A stretch of DNA of 64,000 nucleotides from Euonymus europaeus. Its lineage: Eukaryota > Streptophyta > Magnoliopsida > Celastrales > Celastraceae. Each line of letters opens with the position of its first letter. Position 1 is the first letter of the stretch. Below, piece after piece: positions 1 to 11,041 of the stretch. The notes beneath the pieces are model-generated. The model was not told where the DNA came from. It worked only from the letters and a program-made list of their open reading frames with translations, and searched no databases. The translations under genes and the position numbers were made by a program. The stretch lies in contig OY756967.1 in assembly GCA_963580455.1 (NCBI GenBank), positions 6,346,501-6,410,500 of the forward strand, given 5' to 3'.

Positions 1-480
1 TCGATGATGACCATAATTTTGCTACCTATAATTTTTTGTCGGACAATACCAAAAACCTTGTATTTTCTTGTTGGTATGGGAAAATTAGTCACGTTGTATA
101 GGCATTTTATAAAGACACAATATTTGAATAAGTCATGTTTGATTTTGATACTGTTATTGGTAATGTAATTGGTGGATGAGCATTGTTGTCTACTTGTCTT
201 AAATAGGAAAAAAAATGACAATACCACATGACATGAAAATATCAAGTTATGAGATAATACTAATCTATTTGATAGTACCAACCGATATAACAGTACCATT
301 AAAACAAAAAATACACTATCAGTTTACATGACAGTACCAACTTAAATGGACTATCTAGTTTATTCTCCAAAATGTTGTTCATTATTTTTCAAAATGAAAT
401 TATCTCCAGTCTCATATTCGTCATGAATGTATTTTGTAGATAAAACATCATAAACTATCAAGCCAGAGAGTGGTAGTATC
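1..480. other. AT-rich intergenic DNA
   Basis: I see no open frame, RNA gene or recognisable repeat here. The stretch ends at a decayed gypsy fragment. Confidence 0.5.
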
Positions 481-489
481 AATTGGACT

Positions 490-772
490 AAAGGGGTTTC
501 TTGGGTTGACGGTTATTATAGGAGGTTTATCAATGGGTATGGTTCACTAGCACATCCTCTCACTCAACCTTTTCAAAATGGTGAATTTTTTTGGAATGAA
601 TCCAGTGCACGAGCTTTCAAATAACTAAAGGATGCCGTGTCTACCCCAGTGATATTTTCCCTCCCTAATTTCAATGCACCATTTGTCATTGAGTTTGATA
701 CTTCAAGAGAAGGTGTTGGAGCTTTGTTAATGTAAAATCATCACCCAATAGCTTATTTATTAGGTTATTAGT
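490..772 (+). pseudogene. Ty3/gypsy reverse transcriptase / RNase H fragment
   Basis: Translating the + strand gives the join between reverse transcriptase and RNase H of a Ty3/gypsy polyprotein. GYYRRFINGYGSLAHPLT is the well-known RT thumb motif (family form GYYRRFI..Y..IA.PLT). It is followed by FFWNESSARAF.LK, then TPVIFSLPNFNAPFVIEFD and GVGALLM, which match the start of RNase H. There are in-frame stops after ARAFK and GALLM, so the fragment is dead. No LTR, integrase or remaining RT lies next to it. It would have made the copying enzyme of a retrotransposon; only about 90 codons remain. Confidence 0.75.
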
Positions 773-970
773 GCATGGTTTACATAAACCTCATATTAGT
801 AGCACACGAATAGTTGGTACAACTTTTGTCCTGTGTGCTCAATCCTGGATATAGGGAGTGCTTTTGTGTATTGGGATATTAAGAATCAATATATATATAT
901 ATATTTCTTCAATAATTTGTTTTGAATACCATTGGTTACTGCTTGTGTTCTGGTCAGGTTTGTGAAAATG

Positions 971-2120
971 TTACAGTGGTAAGTTCAAGCCTAACAAAGA
1001 CATGAAAGATGAAATGTAAAGAGATTGAAGCTGGAACATGTGACCAACTCTATGCCCTGTCCCAAGTACCTCCCTCGTCTGAGGATCTTGCACAACATAG
1101 TCAGTAGGGAAAAAGAACACATTTAAACCTTGCTCACAAAGTTGACCAATGGAAATGGGATTTAAAGTGAGATTAGGGATGTGATAAGTGTCAGGCAGAT
1201 TTACTGAAGGAGTAGAAACAAATCCATAAGATTTTACATGCAGATGAGAACCGATGGTAGTCTGAATAGAGAAGCGAAGACATTTGATTACTGTAAGCAG
1301 AGTCAAAGTACCAAGTACTGTTACCTGGAATGGTCGAAAGGGCAGTTGGAGATGGTGACTTGAATAAGTCGTCGAGATCACCAAGATAAATATTAGAGGA
1401 AGATGATTCCTCAGTCACAGTAGCAACAGTGGAGGATGTCTTATACTTGGATGGTGATGGTCGAGGAGGCCTCGTAGGACAGTTTGGCAGAATGTGGCCC
1501 TTTTTGTGATAATATTGACACTCAACCAATGAAAAGTTGGATAGAGAATAACCCAATTGATGACACTGGTTTCAATATTGGCCTCCAGATTTGTAAGAGT
1601 GTGTGGCAAGAACTACTTCACTATGTTGAACCTTAGATAAGTGAACACGGGTTTCCTCAGATAGTAGCTGAGACGCAACGAATTCTAAGGTGGTTAATGG
1701 AGCGCATTGCAACAAAGAAGCTTGAACCGGTTCAAAGTCTGCAGTGAGAGCCATAACAAATTGAATTAGTTACAACTCATAACAATAGACAACATACTTA
1801 GCAATGTTAATAGGGTCCTTCCAGGAAGGTTCAGTCATCTGAAGTTGATCCCATATGGATTGCAATTGAGAGAGAAAATTATTGATGGACTAGCCGACCT
1901 CTTGTTTCATTTGCTACAAATCAATATCCAATTGATAACAATGAGAGAGCCTCGTGGTGGTGTAACATGAGCAAGTATATGCTAATGTATAGTAGGAAGA
2001 GATGTAAGGTGAAGTTTGAGCCATCAAGAATGGTACAGATAGGTTCAGAGATATCAAGTTTGTACATTATTTTAGAACAAGGATAAACAATGGAAGAACA
2101 AGAGAAGCAAACGATCAAGA
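971..2120 (-). pseudogene. Ty1/copia gag and pre-integrase fragment
   Basis: On the - strand, reading from about 2120 down, frame-shifted pieces give a copia gag start (LDISEPICTILDGSNFTLHL), a middle gag section ending near 1572, and a CCHC zinc knuckle (CQYYHKKGHILPNC) with WYFDSAYSNQMS at about 1290-1530. The last is the copia protease-proximal W-D-S-x-x-S-x-H-M type motif. The gag-pre-integrase section follows at 971-1384 (IGQLCEQGLNVFFFPTDYVV). Stops and frameshifts separate the pieces. Integrase catalytic core, RT and RNase H are missing, so the element is cut off near 971. Its own primer-binding site and LTR lie directly upstream on the - strand (2141-2404), giving a genuine 5' end of one element. 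Confidence 0.8.
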
Positions 2121-2140
2121 TGTGTATGCAAACACAAAAC

Positions 2141-2155
2141 AGGGATTCGATACCA
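2141..2155 (-). promoter_or_regulatory. Primer-binding site of copia element
   Basis: The - strand reads TGGTATCGAATCCCT immediately after an LTR ending in CTACA. Plant copia elements prime reverse transcription with the initiator tRNA-Met, whose site begins TGGTATC. Position and first seven bases fit; the rest diverges from the usual AGAGC. Confidence 0.6.
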
Positions 2156-2404
2156 TGTAGAACAAAGCCAGAGAAAGAAGATTGGAATTTTTATGTGTGT
2201 ATTACTTGGCCAAATAGGGCATACTTATGCAAGAGAGAAATAGATAAATATGAAAACTAACCCTATAATAATAAAGAATGATATGATTACATTGATAGCA
2301 TGCCCTAGATTGTAGCTAAGTAGAACAAAGTCTTGGCCAAATCTTTTCCTCAATAATAGCCTATAATCACGTAGCCATTTATCATAATACTTATTAGTAC
2401 GACA
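2156..2404 (-). repeat. Copia 5' LTR (- strand element)
   Basis: On the - strand this 249-bp block starts TGTCGTACTAATAAG and ends TTTGTTCTACA directly before the primer-binding site. Both ends carry the TG...CA of LTRs, and the length is normal for copia. The 3' LTR is not in the window, since the element is truncated at about 971. The 2404 boundary rests on the TG end alone. Confidence 0.55.
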
Positions 2405-2750
2405 GATTTAATTCATTCTTCTGTCCATTGATGTTTTGATGTCCTAAAAAACTGGCTTAGTCTGTAATGTGCTTCTTAACTATGAATGATGTAATTTGCA
2501 CCCTCACATTCTTTGGGTACATCATGCACTGAGAGATCACTTGTGTTTGGGCAAAATTTTACATTTCTGAAGCATTGGTTTCATCTGATTCTGGAAGACA
2601 ATAGTAGCTTGTTTTTGTGTGCAATGTGTGGATGACATGCAAGCATTGATAGTGACTGCAAAATTATCAAATTCCCCAGAGCGTGAGGGGTGGGGGACAC
2701 GCCCTTTTTTTCCTTGAAATGATCCAACTTCTGTTGGCATAGGACTGGCG

Positions 2751-2874
2751 ATGTAAATAGAAAATGATTTCTCCAAAGTACAGACTGAATTCTTGCCAAT
2801 GCGGCAATGTCTATGTAAATAGAAAATGATTTCTCCAAAGTACCAACTGAATTCTTGTCATTGTCTCTATTGAG
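2751..2874. repeat. 62-bp tandem duplication
   Basis: ATGTAAATAGAAAATGATTT begins at 2751 and again at 2813. The first 30 or so bases of each copy are identical and the rest diverges. No known element is recognised in the surrounding 2.4-3.3 kb, and the short frames across it look like chance. Confidence 0.75.
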
Positions 2875-3360
2875 CTTCCGATTACTACATGGTTAGGTTC
2901 TGTATTGACAACTATGTCCACATAATTCTGTAGAAAGTGTACAAACTAAATGCTTTCAGCATACCATTATCATCGAAGTCTTATCATAGCTATATATATA
3001 TATAAGATTCATAAACCATAACTTTATTCAAAATCCTTAGCATCTTAATTGATGAAACCATCGCACAATTCCATAAGCTTTTATTTGAGTAGTTTATTGG
3101 CGATGAAGAAGAAAATAGCAGATTGTAGCAGCAGAACCTACAGACGCGAAATCTGACCTATTAGAGGAAGAATCAAGCATATAATCTTTCAAGGTTTCCT
3201 TCGAGGTCTTAAATCGGCAGTAGTAAATTTAAGCGCTATGCTTTGCAGTGACCATGGAGATCCTTAGGAAGTAGTGTTCATCTTGGCATGCATGATTCTG
3301 GAAAACCTTACACTTGCATTGCAATAACCGCTTCTATATATATATATATTGAAATTTTTT

Positions 3361-3475
3361 AATTGTTAACTTGTGTCATTTTTTTATATTAAATAACTAT
3401 ATGTGGATTGTACATGTAATTAATTTTCGTGTTTAATATGGACAGACATAGTACAATACGAACATACACAGAATA
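3361..3475. repeat. Direct repeat, left copy
   Basis: About 110 bp sharing TATTAAATAACTATAT, TACATGTAATTAATTTT, GTGTTTAATA and ACAGACATAGT in the same order with 4281-4392, 920 bp downstream. The pair flanks an LTR-like promoter block and a gag fragment. It may be LTR material or an unrelated repeat caught on both sides. Confidence 0.7.
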
Positions 3476-3559
3476 GGAGAGTTTTGTTCATATTTTCAAA
3501 ATAGGAAGTTTTTTGAAAGAGATTTTGTTTTTATTAATCAAAAGAAGAAGAAAAGTGTA

Positions 3560-3950
3560 GAGAATGATGTGTGGCAAAGCGATGTGACCCATTCAAATGA
3601 TTACAACAAATCATCAGTTAAGTTGTGACTCATTTGAGGAGGCGTGAATTGTTACCTATTGGAAGAGACTTGATTCTTATTCACAATCATATGAAGGGAG
3701 TGAAATATTGGCTATAAATACCTCATGGGTTTGCCAATCAAAACATAGAATTCACACAAGAATTCATCATTGTCTTAAACATTCATTCTCTCTACACTTC
3801 TTTCTAATCGCATCACAAAATCATGGTGCTCCGTACATGCATCAAAGTTCCGATTCGCATTCTTATTTTCAAACTTTTCAAGGTTTCACTTTTGATAGTA
3901 CAAGTGCAAGTGAAAGGAAGAATTGTTGGATGCTAAACGAAATTAGCTGG
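3560..3950 (+). promoter_or_regulatory. LTR-like promoter/leader of a copia fragment
   Basis: This block sits before a copia gag fragment and has a good TATA box (TATAAAT at 3713-3719), then a CT- and CA-rich leader (CATTCATTCTCTCTACACTTC region). That is the usual U3-R-U5 layout. I could not fix its ends or find a matching second LTR. Confidence 0.35.
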
Positions 3951-3957
3951 TAATTCG

Positions 3958-4308
3958 ATGTACTGCCGAATTGGTGGGGGCTATTTTCTCCTCAAGGAGA
4001 GCGACATTGTAACATACCTTGAGTCTTCATCTCTGCTCAATCCATCTTCCACTGATATTATCCCCAATTTCTTCAAAAAAACTTTGAGGGTAAATTATGA
4101 TGGATTTCACACACTAAAGGAGATGGGCAATCAAATAAAATTGGAGCAATTTGATTGCGCGGACTTCAAACGTTGGCAGAAAAGGATGCATCTATTACTT
4201 GCAACTTTGAAAGTAGTGTACGCGTTGCGCTTACACCAAAGCTTGTTCCACTCGATGATACCAAGGGAATGCATATTTGTAATTGTTAATATGCATTGTT
4301 TATATTAA
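3958..4308 (+). pseudogene. Copia-type gag N-terminal fragment
   Basis: The reading frame contains KLEQFDCADFKRWQKRMHLL and then LATLKVVYAL, the typical opening of plant copia gag proteins (form KFDG.NF.RWQ.KM..FLTTL.V..VL). After about codon 95 the similarity ends and the frame runs into the direct repeat at 4281. No zinc knuckle, integrase or RT follows, so only the first part of gag is left. It would have formed the particle shell of the retrotransposon. Confidence 0.6.
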
Positions 4309-4392
4309 ATAACTATATATGGAATGTACATGTAATTAATTTTTGTGTTTAATAGGAACAGACATAGTGCGATACAACCATAAACAGAACAA
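4281..4392. repeat. Direct repeat, right copy
   Basis: Partner of 3361-3475, with scattered substitutions and small indels. The copies are old or diverged. From about 4393 to 4790 I see no feature. Confidence 0.7.
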
Positions 4393-4794
4393 TAAAATAG
4401 TTTGGGTGCTTTGGATGAACTAAGGTAGATAAAATGTCAGCCAGACACAGCTCAAACTCGGCTTGCAAAAGATAAGGGTCGGTTTGATTTATCTTATGTT
4501 TTTTGTTTTTATTTTTTATTTAGTGTTTCTGTTTTCTAAGAAATATAGAACAAGTTTTGATTTGGAGTACTGAAAAGTTGTTTTCTAAAAGAAAATTTTA
4601 TTGTGTATTGGGTTGGGCAGAGCTGGCCGTATGGTTGCTGTCTCACAACTATCAGATGTTTTCTAACTTAACGCATTATGCCACTTTAGGTTACATTTAG
4701 TCCAAGGATGCCATGTCATTGCTGTTGGGAATATGGCAGCGAAAATAACACTATCATATATAGTATCTATTCTTATATTAACGGTAGTGTTGCC

Positions 4795-5940
4795 GGATTT
4801 CACTATGAATGAGGAGATAAAACAAGGGGACCCTTGTCCCCTCTTTTGTTTGTATTATGCACAGAGGCTGAGAAGTAATATTCAAAGGGCTCATGAGCAT
4901 AATGTCATTCGCGATGTCCCTTTCCCATTTATCTTCTGCAAATCATAGTCTTCTCTTCTACAGGGCCAAGAGTGAAGAATGGTTGTGTATTCAAAAAAAT
5001 TTGGATGCCTATGGTAGAGTTTCTAGGAAACAATAAATTAATGCAAGACTTACTTGTATTTCAGTAGGCAATGCATACAGAACGACATATTAGAGGCAAA
5101 GATGTATGAAAGATATCTTTGGCTAGTTGCTATGGTTGACTGATCCAGAAGAAAATAATTCACATGTATTCTTGAAAATTTGAGAAAAAATATATCAGGT
5201 TGCTCTCATTGCAGTCTCTCACAAGCAGACAAGGAAGTTTTTATTAAGTTTGTTCTCCAAGTGATCCTTACATTCACAATGCAACTTTCAAATTTCTGCT
5301 AAGTTCGTGTGAGGCAATCGACAAGATATTCGCAACATGTGTGGTGGGGAAGGACTCTTGATCAACATCCAGCTTGTTGGATAGCATGGACAAAGCTTTG
5401 TGAACCAAAAAGTATGGGAAGGATGGGGTTTAGGGATATGGTTGCATTTATCGATGCCCTTTTTTGCGAAATAGAGATGGAGGATATTGAAGAATCCGGC
5501 GTCCTTAGCTAGTAGAGTGCTTCGAGCCAAGTACTACTGTAATACAAAAAAATTTCATGCACGTAAAGCAAACAATATTTCCCTCCTTTGGTCTAGTATT
5601 CTTGGAGGCGGCAAGGGTTGCTTGTATCTGGCTGCAGTGGAGGGTAGGAAATGGAAGTCAAGTACAAATATGAAACAAATGGACTAAGTCGTCGATTTTG
5701 TATAGGAGTATTTCCAGGGAGATGGATTTCTCAGGGGATGCAATAGTAGAGTGGAACTCTAATTGGTGGAATTCAACATTGCTTTAGAGACTCTTTATAG
5801 ATAATGAAATTCAAGCAACTACAATGGTCTCTATTGGCGTTTTTGTTTGAAATGATGTACTCTACTGAAATGGGACTCTGAATGGCCATTTTAGCGTCAG
5901 AGGTAGCTATCAGCATGCAATGGAAATATATAACCATGGA
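4795..5940 (+). pseudogene. L1-type LINE ORF2 fragment (decayed)
   Basis: Pieces of a plant LINE reverse transcriptase appear in order on the + strand. EEIKQGDPCPLFCLYYAQ (about 4813-4868) matches the QGDPLSP.LF.L.AE motif. SLLFYRAKSEEW follows where FADD-S-LLF would be, but the catalytic ADD is changed to ANH. At 5350-5520 comes CWIAWTKLCEPKSMGRMGFRD and, after a frameshift, SLASRVLRAKYY. Near 5850-5930 a piece like HFSVRGSYQHAME precedes the usual zf-RVT domain. There are several frameshifts and stops, and the endonuclease and poly-A end are missing. The element is a dead fragment with an inactive catalytic site. Confidence 0.75.
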
Positions 5941-5989
5941 ATGGCTACGTTGTTTTCTAGTAGAGTAGATGAGATTACAGCGAAGTGGT

Positions 5990-7042
5990 GAACATGTTGG
6001 GGCCCCATCCACCGGAGTCTTTTTCTTTAGATGTTTCTAGAATAGCCCACAAATGAAATTGTGAGTCGATCCTGGGTCAACAAACACTTGAACTGAAATG
6101 CCAGGATCATCAGTGTCCACTTGAAAATCGACAGATGATACTTCGATCAGGTCATTCTCAGCTGATGGGTTAACCTCCTTATCCATTCCTCTAATCATAA
6201 ATAATTACGGATTGCTAGTGCATTGATGACCTGGTTTATAAGGAGCATCGCAGTTGAAATATACACCTCGCTCACGCTTCTCATTGAACTTCGCTTGAGT
6301 CAAGCGTTTAACTGGGGTAGAAACGGGCTTGTGGTAGCTCTGAGAGGCTGTTGGCCGTGATGGCCAGTTGGAACGCAGCTGCGGAGTGGGAGAAACTGTG
6401 GGCCTGGAAGGAGTACGTGGGGCTATTTACGACGACCGTAGCGCTGATAAAAAATGGTCAACAATTCCATAGCAGACATAAGAGTGTGGGGCCGCTGAGC
6501 TCGGACATCAATGCGTAGCTCATCTTGCAAGCCACCCACAAAGCATGAAACTAGTAATTCTTCCGAGAAATAGGTGGTGAGACACGCCAAGTTGGTGAAC
6601 CGAGCTTGATAATCTTTCAAATTCCCTGTTTGTGACAATTTGGCTAACGCCAAGTTGAAGTCAAAAACGTTGCAGCCCCCAAATCTTTTTAACAATGTCT
6701 CCGAGAACAAGGCCCATGAGGGATTGACATACCGAATACTAAACCATTTTTTCCATGCAGCAGCATCATCCATTAAATGCATAGCAGCTACACTGACTTT
6801 ACGTTCGTTTGGCACTTGATAATGGTAAAAAAATTGTTCAGCCTTCGTGAGCCAGTGATCGATGTTGTGGTTACCGATGTGAAAAAGTCAGGACTTGTCC
6901 TTGCTAAAACCTGAAAAGTTGATTGGCTCTCTAGAAACTCACGAACACATAAGGCTATGACGTTGTGACTTTGGTCATGAAATAGAATCTTCTTTTCAGG
7001 CCAAGTTGAGTCTCTGAGATAGGAAGAGTTTCTTGGAGCCAA
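5990..7042 (-). pseudogene. Ty3/gypsy gag-protease fragment
   Basis: Read on the - strand from 7042. A first piece (to about 6820) is shifted in frame from the main gag part, 6423-6815, which has HLMDDAAAWKKWFSIRY, LFSETLLKRFG and LKDYQARFTNLA, all features of the plant retrotransposon gag domain. Below that, about 6230-6270 encodes a zinc-knuckle-like YFNCDAPYKPGHQC, and about 6060 encodes VQVFVDPGSTHNFI, the gypsy protease site, where the normal form is DSG and this copy has DPG. Stops occur after the knuckle. RT and integrase are absent. The right end abuts an opposite-strand copia element at about 7040, so one element probably broke into the other. Confidence 0.8.
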
Positions 7043-10000
7043 GTTGGAAAGGTAATTCCTCTGCCTCGGATGGTAGATTTTCTGGAACTGGAAAATATTG
7101 TAATATTTGCAAACGAGTAAGGCATGTAGTTGCTAATTGTTGGCATAAAGACAAACCACAGTGTCAGCACTGTAAACGGTTTGGCCATATCCAAAAAAAA
7201 AAAAATTCAAAATCTAAGAATAAAGCCAATCTTGCTAAGTTCAGTCCTAGTTCTACTCAGGAAGAGAACTTATTTTGTGCTTCACAGTCTGCTCCTAATT
7301 TTTAGAATAATGTTTGGTACCTCGATAGTGGTTATAGCAACCATACGTTTGGAAATACCAAGTTGTTTTATGTTATTCATCCTGCTGCTTCTACTAACAT
7401 TCGATTAGGGGATGATATTGTGGTGAAATCCCAAGGGAAAGGTAGGGTGAAAATTAACACTAATGAAGGTCTAAAATTTATAGTCAATGTATTGTATGTT
7501 CCTGCCTTTAGTAGCAATTTACTTAGTGTTGGTCAAATGGCTGAGAATGGTTACAAACTGATTTTCAACGGCAGTGGGTGTATTATGTATGATAGGGAAG
7601 ATGAGAATAAGGTTTTGTTGTGTGTCCCCATGAAAAATCACATAACTTTTATGGTGGATTTCAAGGAAGAAGACTTGCTAGCTTTAAAGACTACGGTGGA
7701 CAAGGATTTGAATACTGAACTATGGCATTGGAGGTTTTGTTACTTAAATAACACTGACTTGAAACTTCTATATCAAAAGGGTTTGGTGGCAGATTTGCCA
7801 CATATCATTGACTTAGAGGAAGTTTATGAAGGATGTCTTATGGGCAAGCAGCATAGAGTCTCATTTCCTAAACAAGCAACTTGGAGAGCCACTAATGTAT
7901 TATAGCTCATCCACATAGACCTTTGTGGATCCATGAAGGTCCCTACCATGAACCACTGCAGGTAATTTTGTACCTTCATTGATGACTTCTCTAGGAAAAT
8001 ACGGTTGTTTTTTCTTAAGAGAGAAGTCTAAGGTGTTTTCAACATTTTAAAACTTTAAGAGTCTTGTGAAAAATGAGAGTGGGAAGACCATCAAGACCTT
8101 GAGAAGTGATTGGGGACTGAATACACATCAACTATTTTTGATCAGTTTTGTGCTACAATAGGCATAGCACGCTAACTCACTACTGGATTCAGCCTTCAAT
8201 AGATTGGAGTAGCTGAGAGGAAAAATCACACCATTATGGAGATGGCTTGAGCCATGTTATCGAACAAGAATTTACCAAAATTTTATTGGGCAGAAGCAGT
8301 CAATATTGAAGTCTATGTTCTCAACCCTTGCCCTACCAAAGTAGTGAAAGACAAAACCCCTCATCAGGTTTGTTCAGGAGTGAAAGCCTCTGTTGAACAT
8401 TTGACAGTATTTGGAAGTTTGTGTTATGCTTATATTCCAGCTGAGAAAAGAAGTAAATTGGTTGATAAGAACATAAAATGTCTTCTAATTGGATATAGCA
8501 CTCAATCTAAGGCCTACCGATTAATTGACATGGAAACAAAAAAACTTCTCATCAGTAGAGATGTGGTGTTTTATGAAGCCTCAAAGTGGAAGTATGACAT
8601 TGTTGGTGAGGACACTGAGAGTTGTAATATAAACACTGATGAGGGATAAGCTTTACTGGACACTAAGGATGATGATTTAGCATTGGCTATAAATGATGCT
8701 CAGGATGAGCCAATTTTAGGACATGATGATCAAGGGAATGTTGAGTCTTAGTGATGAGGAAGGAGCTCAAAGGAAAATGTGAAGCTTAACAAACATTTAT
8801 GAGGTGTGTGTTGAGGTGGTTTATGAAGTATGCAATCTGGCTGTCAGGGAACCAGACACATATTCAGAAGCAAAGGTTAATCCTTCTTGGTGTAAAGCTA
8901 TGCAAGATGAAATTGATATGATAAAGAAAAATGATAATTGGGAGCTGGTGTCTAGACCTTTTGATAGAGATATTGTGGGGTTGAAGTGGATTTAAGCTGA
9001 AACTTAATCCAGATGGCAGCATTCTGAAGCACAAAGCCAAGCTAATTGCTAGAGGGTATACCCAAAAACAAGGAATTAATTTTCAGGAGACATTTACTTC
9101 AGTTACAAAACTTGAAATTATGAAATTCATTCTGTAAGTGGTTGCTCAAAATAGGTGGCTAGTACATCAACTTGATGTTAAGTCAGCTTTTTTGAATGGC
9201 ATTCCGGAAGAGGAAGTGTATGTGATACAACCTGAGAATTTTCTTTTTCCTGAGGAAGAGGAAGAGGACAAGGTCTTCAGACTTAAGAAAGCCTTGTATG
9301 AGCTTAAATAGTCCCCAAGAACTTGGTATTCAGAAGTTGACAAGTTTTTCATAACTAAGGGCCTACATAGAAGCGAAAATGAGGGAACCTTTTATACCAT
9401 GAAGGAGGGTAAATCTATTCTTGTGGTGTCAATATATGTTGATGATCTAGTCATAACTGGAAATAATGTTGAAGTACTTTTTGGGAATTGAAATGGATCA
9501 ATGTTCAAGTGGGATATTCATATCTTCAATAGCCTATGTGAAGTCTGTTCTTAAAAACCACAAAATTCGGAAGTGTAATCCTATTGTTGCACCTTTAATT
9601 GTCAATGAGAAGTTAGTTAAAGAGGATTGAATTGAGAAGGTGGATGTTGGCACTAATAGAGCTTGGTTGCGAGTTTACTATATTTGACAACTACAAGGCT
9701 ATATGTGATGTATGATGCAAGTCTTTTGTTGAGATTTATGCACAAAACTAGTAAAATACATCTAGGCATTGCCAAAAGAGTTCTAAGGTATCTACAAGGA
9801 ACTATTGATTTTGGTATCTGGTATGCTGTTGGGAGCTTAATGAAGCTTTAAAGTTATTGTGATAGTGACTGGACTGGGTCTGTAGATGATATGAGAAGTA
9901 CATATGGTTTTTTGTTTAGTTTGGTACAAGAGTTTACACACGCGGTGCCAAAAAATAAAAGACAGTTGCTCTATCCTCCACTGAAGCTGAATATGTCTCG

Positions 10001-10290
10001 ACCTCTAAAGCGGCTTCAGAATCTGTGTGGATCAAAAAAGTGTTGACATATTTGGAGTTCTAGGAGGAGAATGCCACGGTGATTAAATGTTATAGTAAGT
10101 CTGCAATTTCTATTGCAAAGAACCCAGTTGATCACAATATAACCAAGCATATTAAGCTAAAGTACCAGTTCATAAGGGATTTCATTAAGGAAGGGACAGT
10201 TTCTCTTGAGTTCTATAGAAGTGGGGACCAGTGGGCTGATATTTTACCAAAGCTTTACCAAGAGATAGGTTTTGCTTGTTGAGGACTCTT
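7043..10290 (+). pseudogene. Ty1/copia element, 5'-truncated polyprotein
   Basis: The polyprotein of a copia retrotransposon reads left to right with many stops and frameshifts. Two knuckle-like motifs come first (YCNICKRVRHVVANC and CQHCKRFGH, about 7100-7200). The gag-pre-integrase region is 7363-7905 (FSSNLLSVGQMAENGYKL). Next is a damaged integrase core with its C-terminal part at 8254-8649 (WAEAVNIEVYVLN, VFGSLCYAYIP). RT spans 8870-9480 (NPSWCKAMQDEIDMI, QLDVKSAFLNG, SIYVDDLVITG). RNase H ends near 10282 (SAISIAKNPVDHNITKHI). The order gag-integrase-RT-RNase H is diagnostic of copia. The 5' LTR, primer site and first part of gag are missing at the junction with the gypsy fragment; the 3' LTR follows. 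Confidence 0.88.
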
Positions 10291-10347
10291 TTGGGAGTTG
10301 TTTCAAAACAAGAGAAGAATGGGGTCTGCTCCAAGAAGACAAGAGAG

Positions 10348-10634
10348 TGTTGGTTTTGTCGTGCATTAAGAAGTCAATCTATATTAGTTTTTAATTAATG
10401 TTTGTTGATGTTACTAGTTTTTCCTTATGGTCAAGTGTGTCCCAGGGGCAATTAGTCTTTTATCAATGTTGTCTGAACATGTGTTTTATAACGTTAGTAT
10501 GAGGTTGCTTTTTACGATTACGTGAAACTAATGAAAAATTGAAGAACCATAGATCTGGAGTTCCATTATCTTTGGGACGAATCACTCTTCTCTCTCGCAT
10601 TTGTTCTTGTTTATACCATTAACAGTCCTTAACA
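10348..10634 (+). repeat. Copia 3' LTR
   Basis: A purine-rich tract (AAGAAGACAAGAGAG) just upstream is the likely polypurine tract. The LTR begins TGTTGG and ends TTAACA. The ending is doubled (TAACAGTCCT twice in a row at about 10620-10640), so the true end is 10624 or 10634. The 5' copy is lost, so the length of about 280 bp cannot be confirmed by comparison. Confidence 0.65.
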
Positions 10635-11036
10635 GTCCTTTGTCTAGTGACTGTTACTAGATTTGAGGAGCAACAAAGTCATGCGGATCCGATATATTTA
10701 AGTGAACCAGGAAACCCATATATGAGCCTGATATATCCAATGAACCGCACAATCTAAAACAGACAATATTGTTGTTGTGTGTGTGGAAAAATTACAATAA
10801 ATATTTGGATGGAGGAGGTGCCTCACGAATAGGTACGGGATTGCCAAAATTGGTGTCAAAGAATATAAGGAGTTTTGTATTTGTCTTAGCCAATCTCTGT
10901 TTGTTTTTTCTCTCTTTCAATTCGGTTTCAATTGTGTACTCCACCTTGTGGTGGTTCGAGTGCCTATGGCCTCCATTTTTGAGTTGTTGTTTTGAATCAA
11001 AAATCTTATCGGGTCTTTCGACTACTTCTCCATTTC
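10635..11036. other. Intergenic spacer
   Basis: About 400 bp between the copia LTR and the large solo LTR. I see no open frame of note and no repeat. Confidence 0.4.
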
Positions 11037-11041
11037 CCTTG

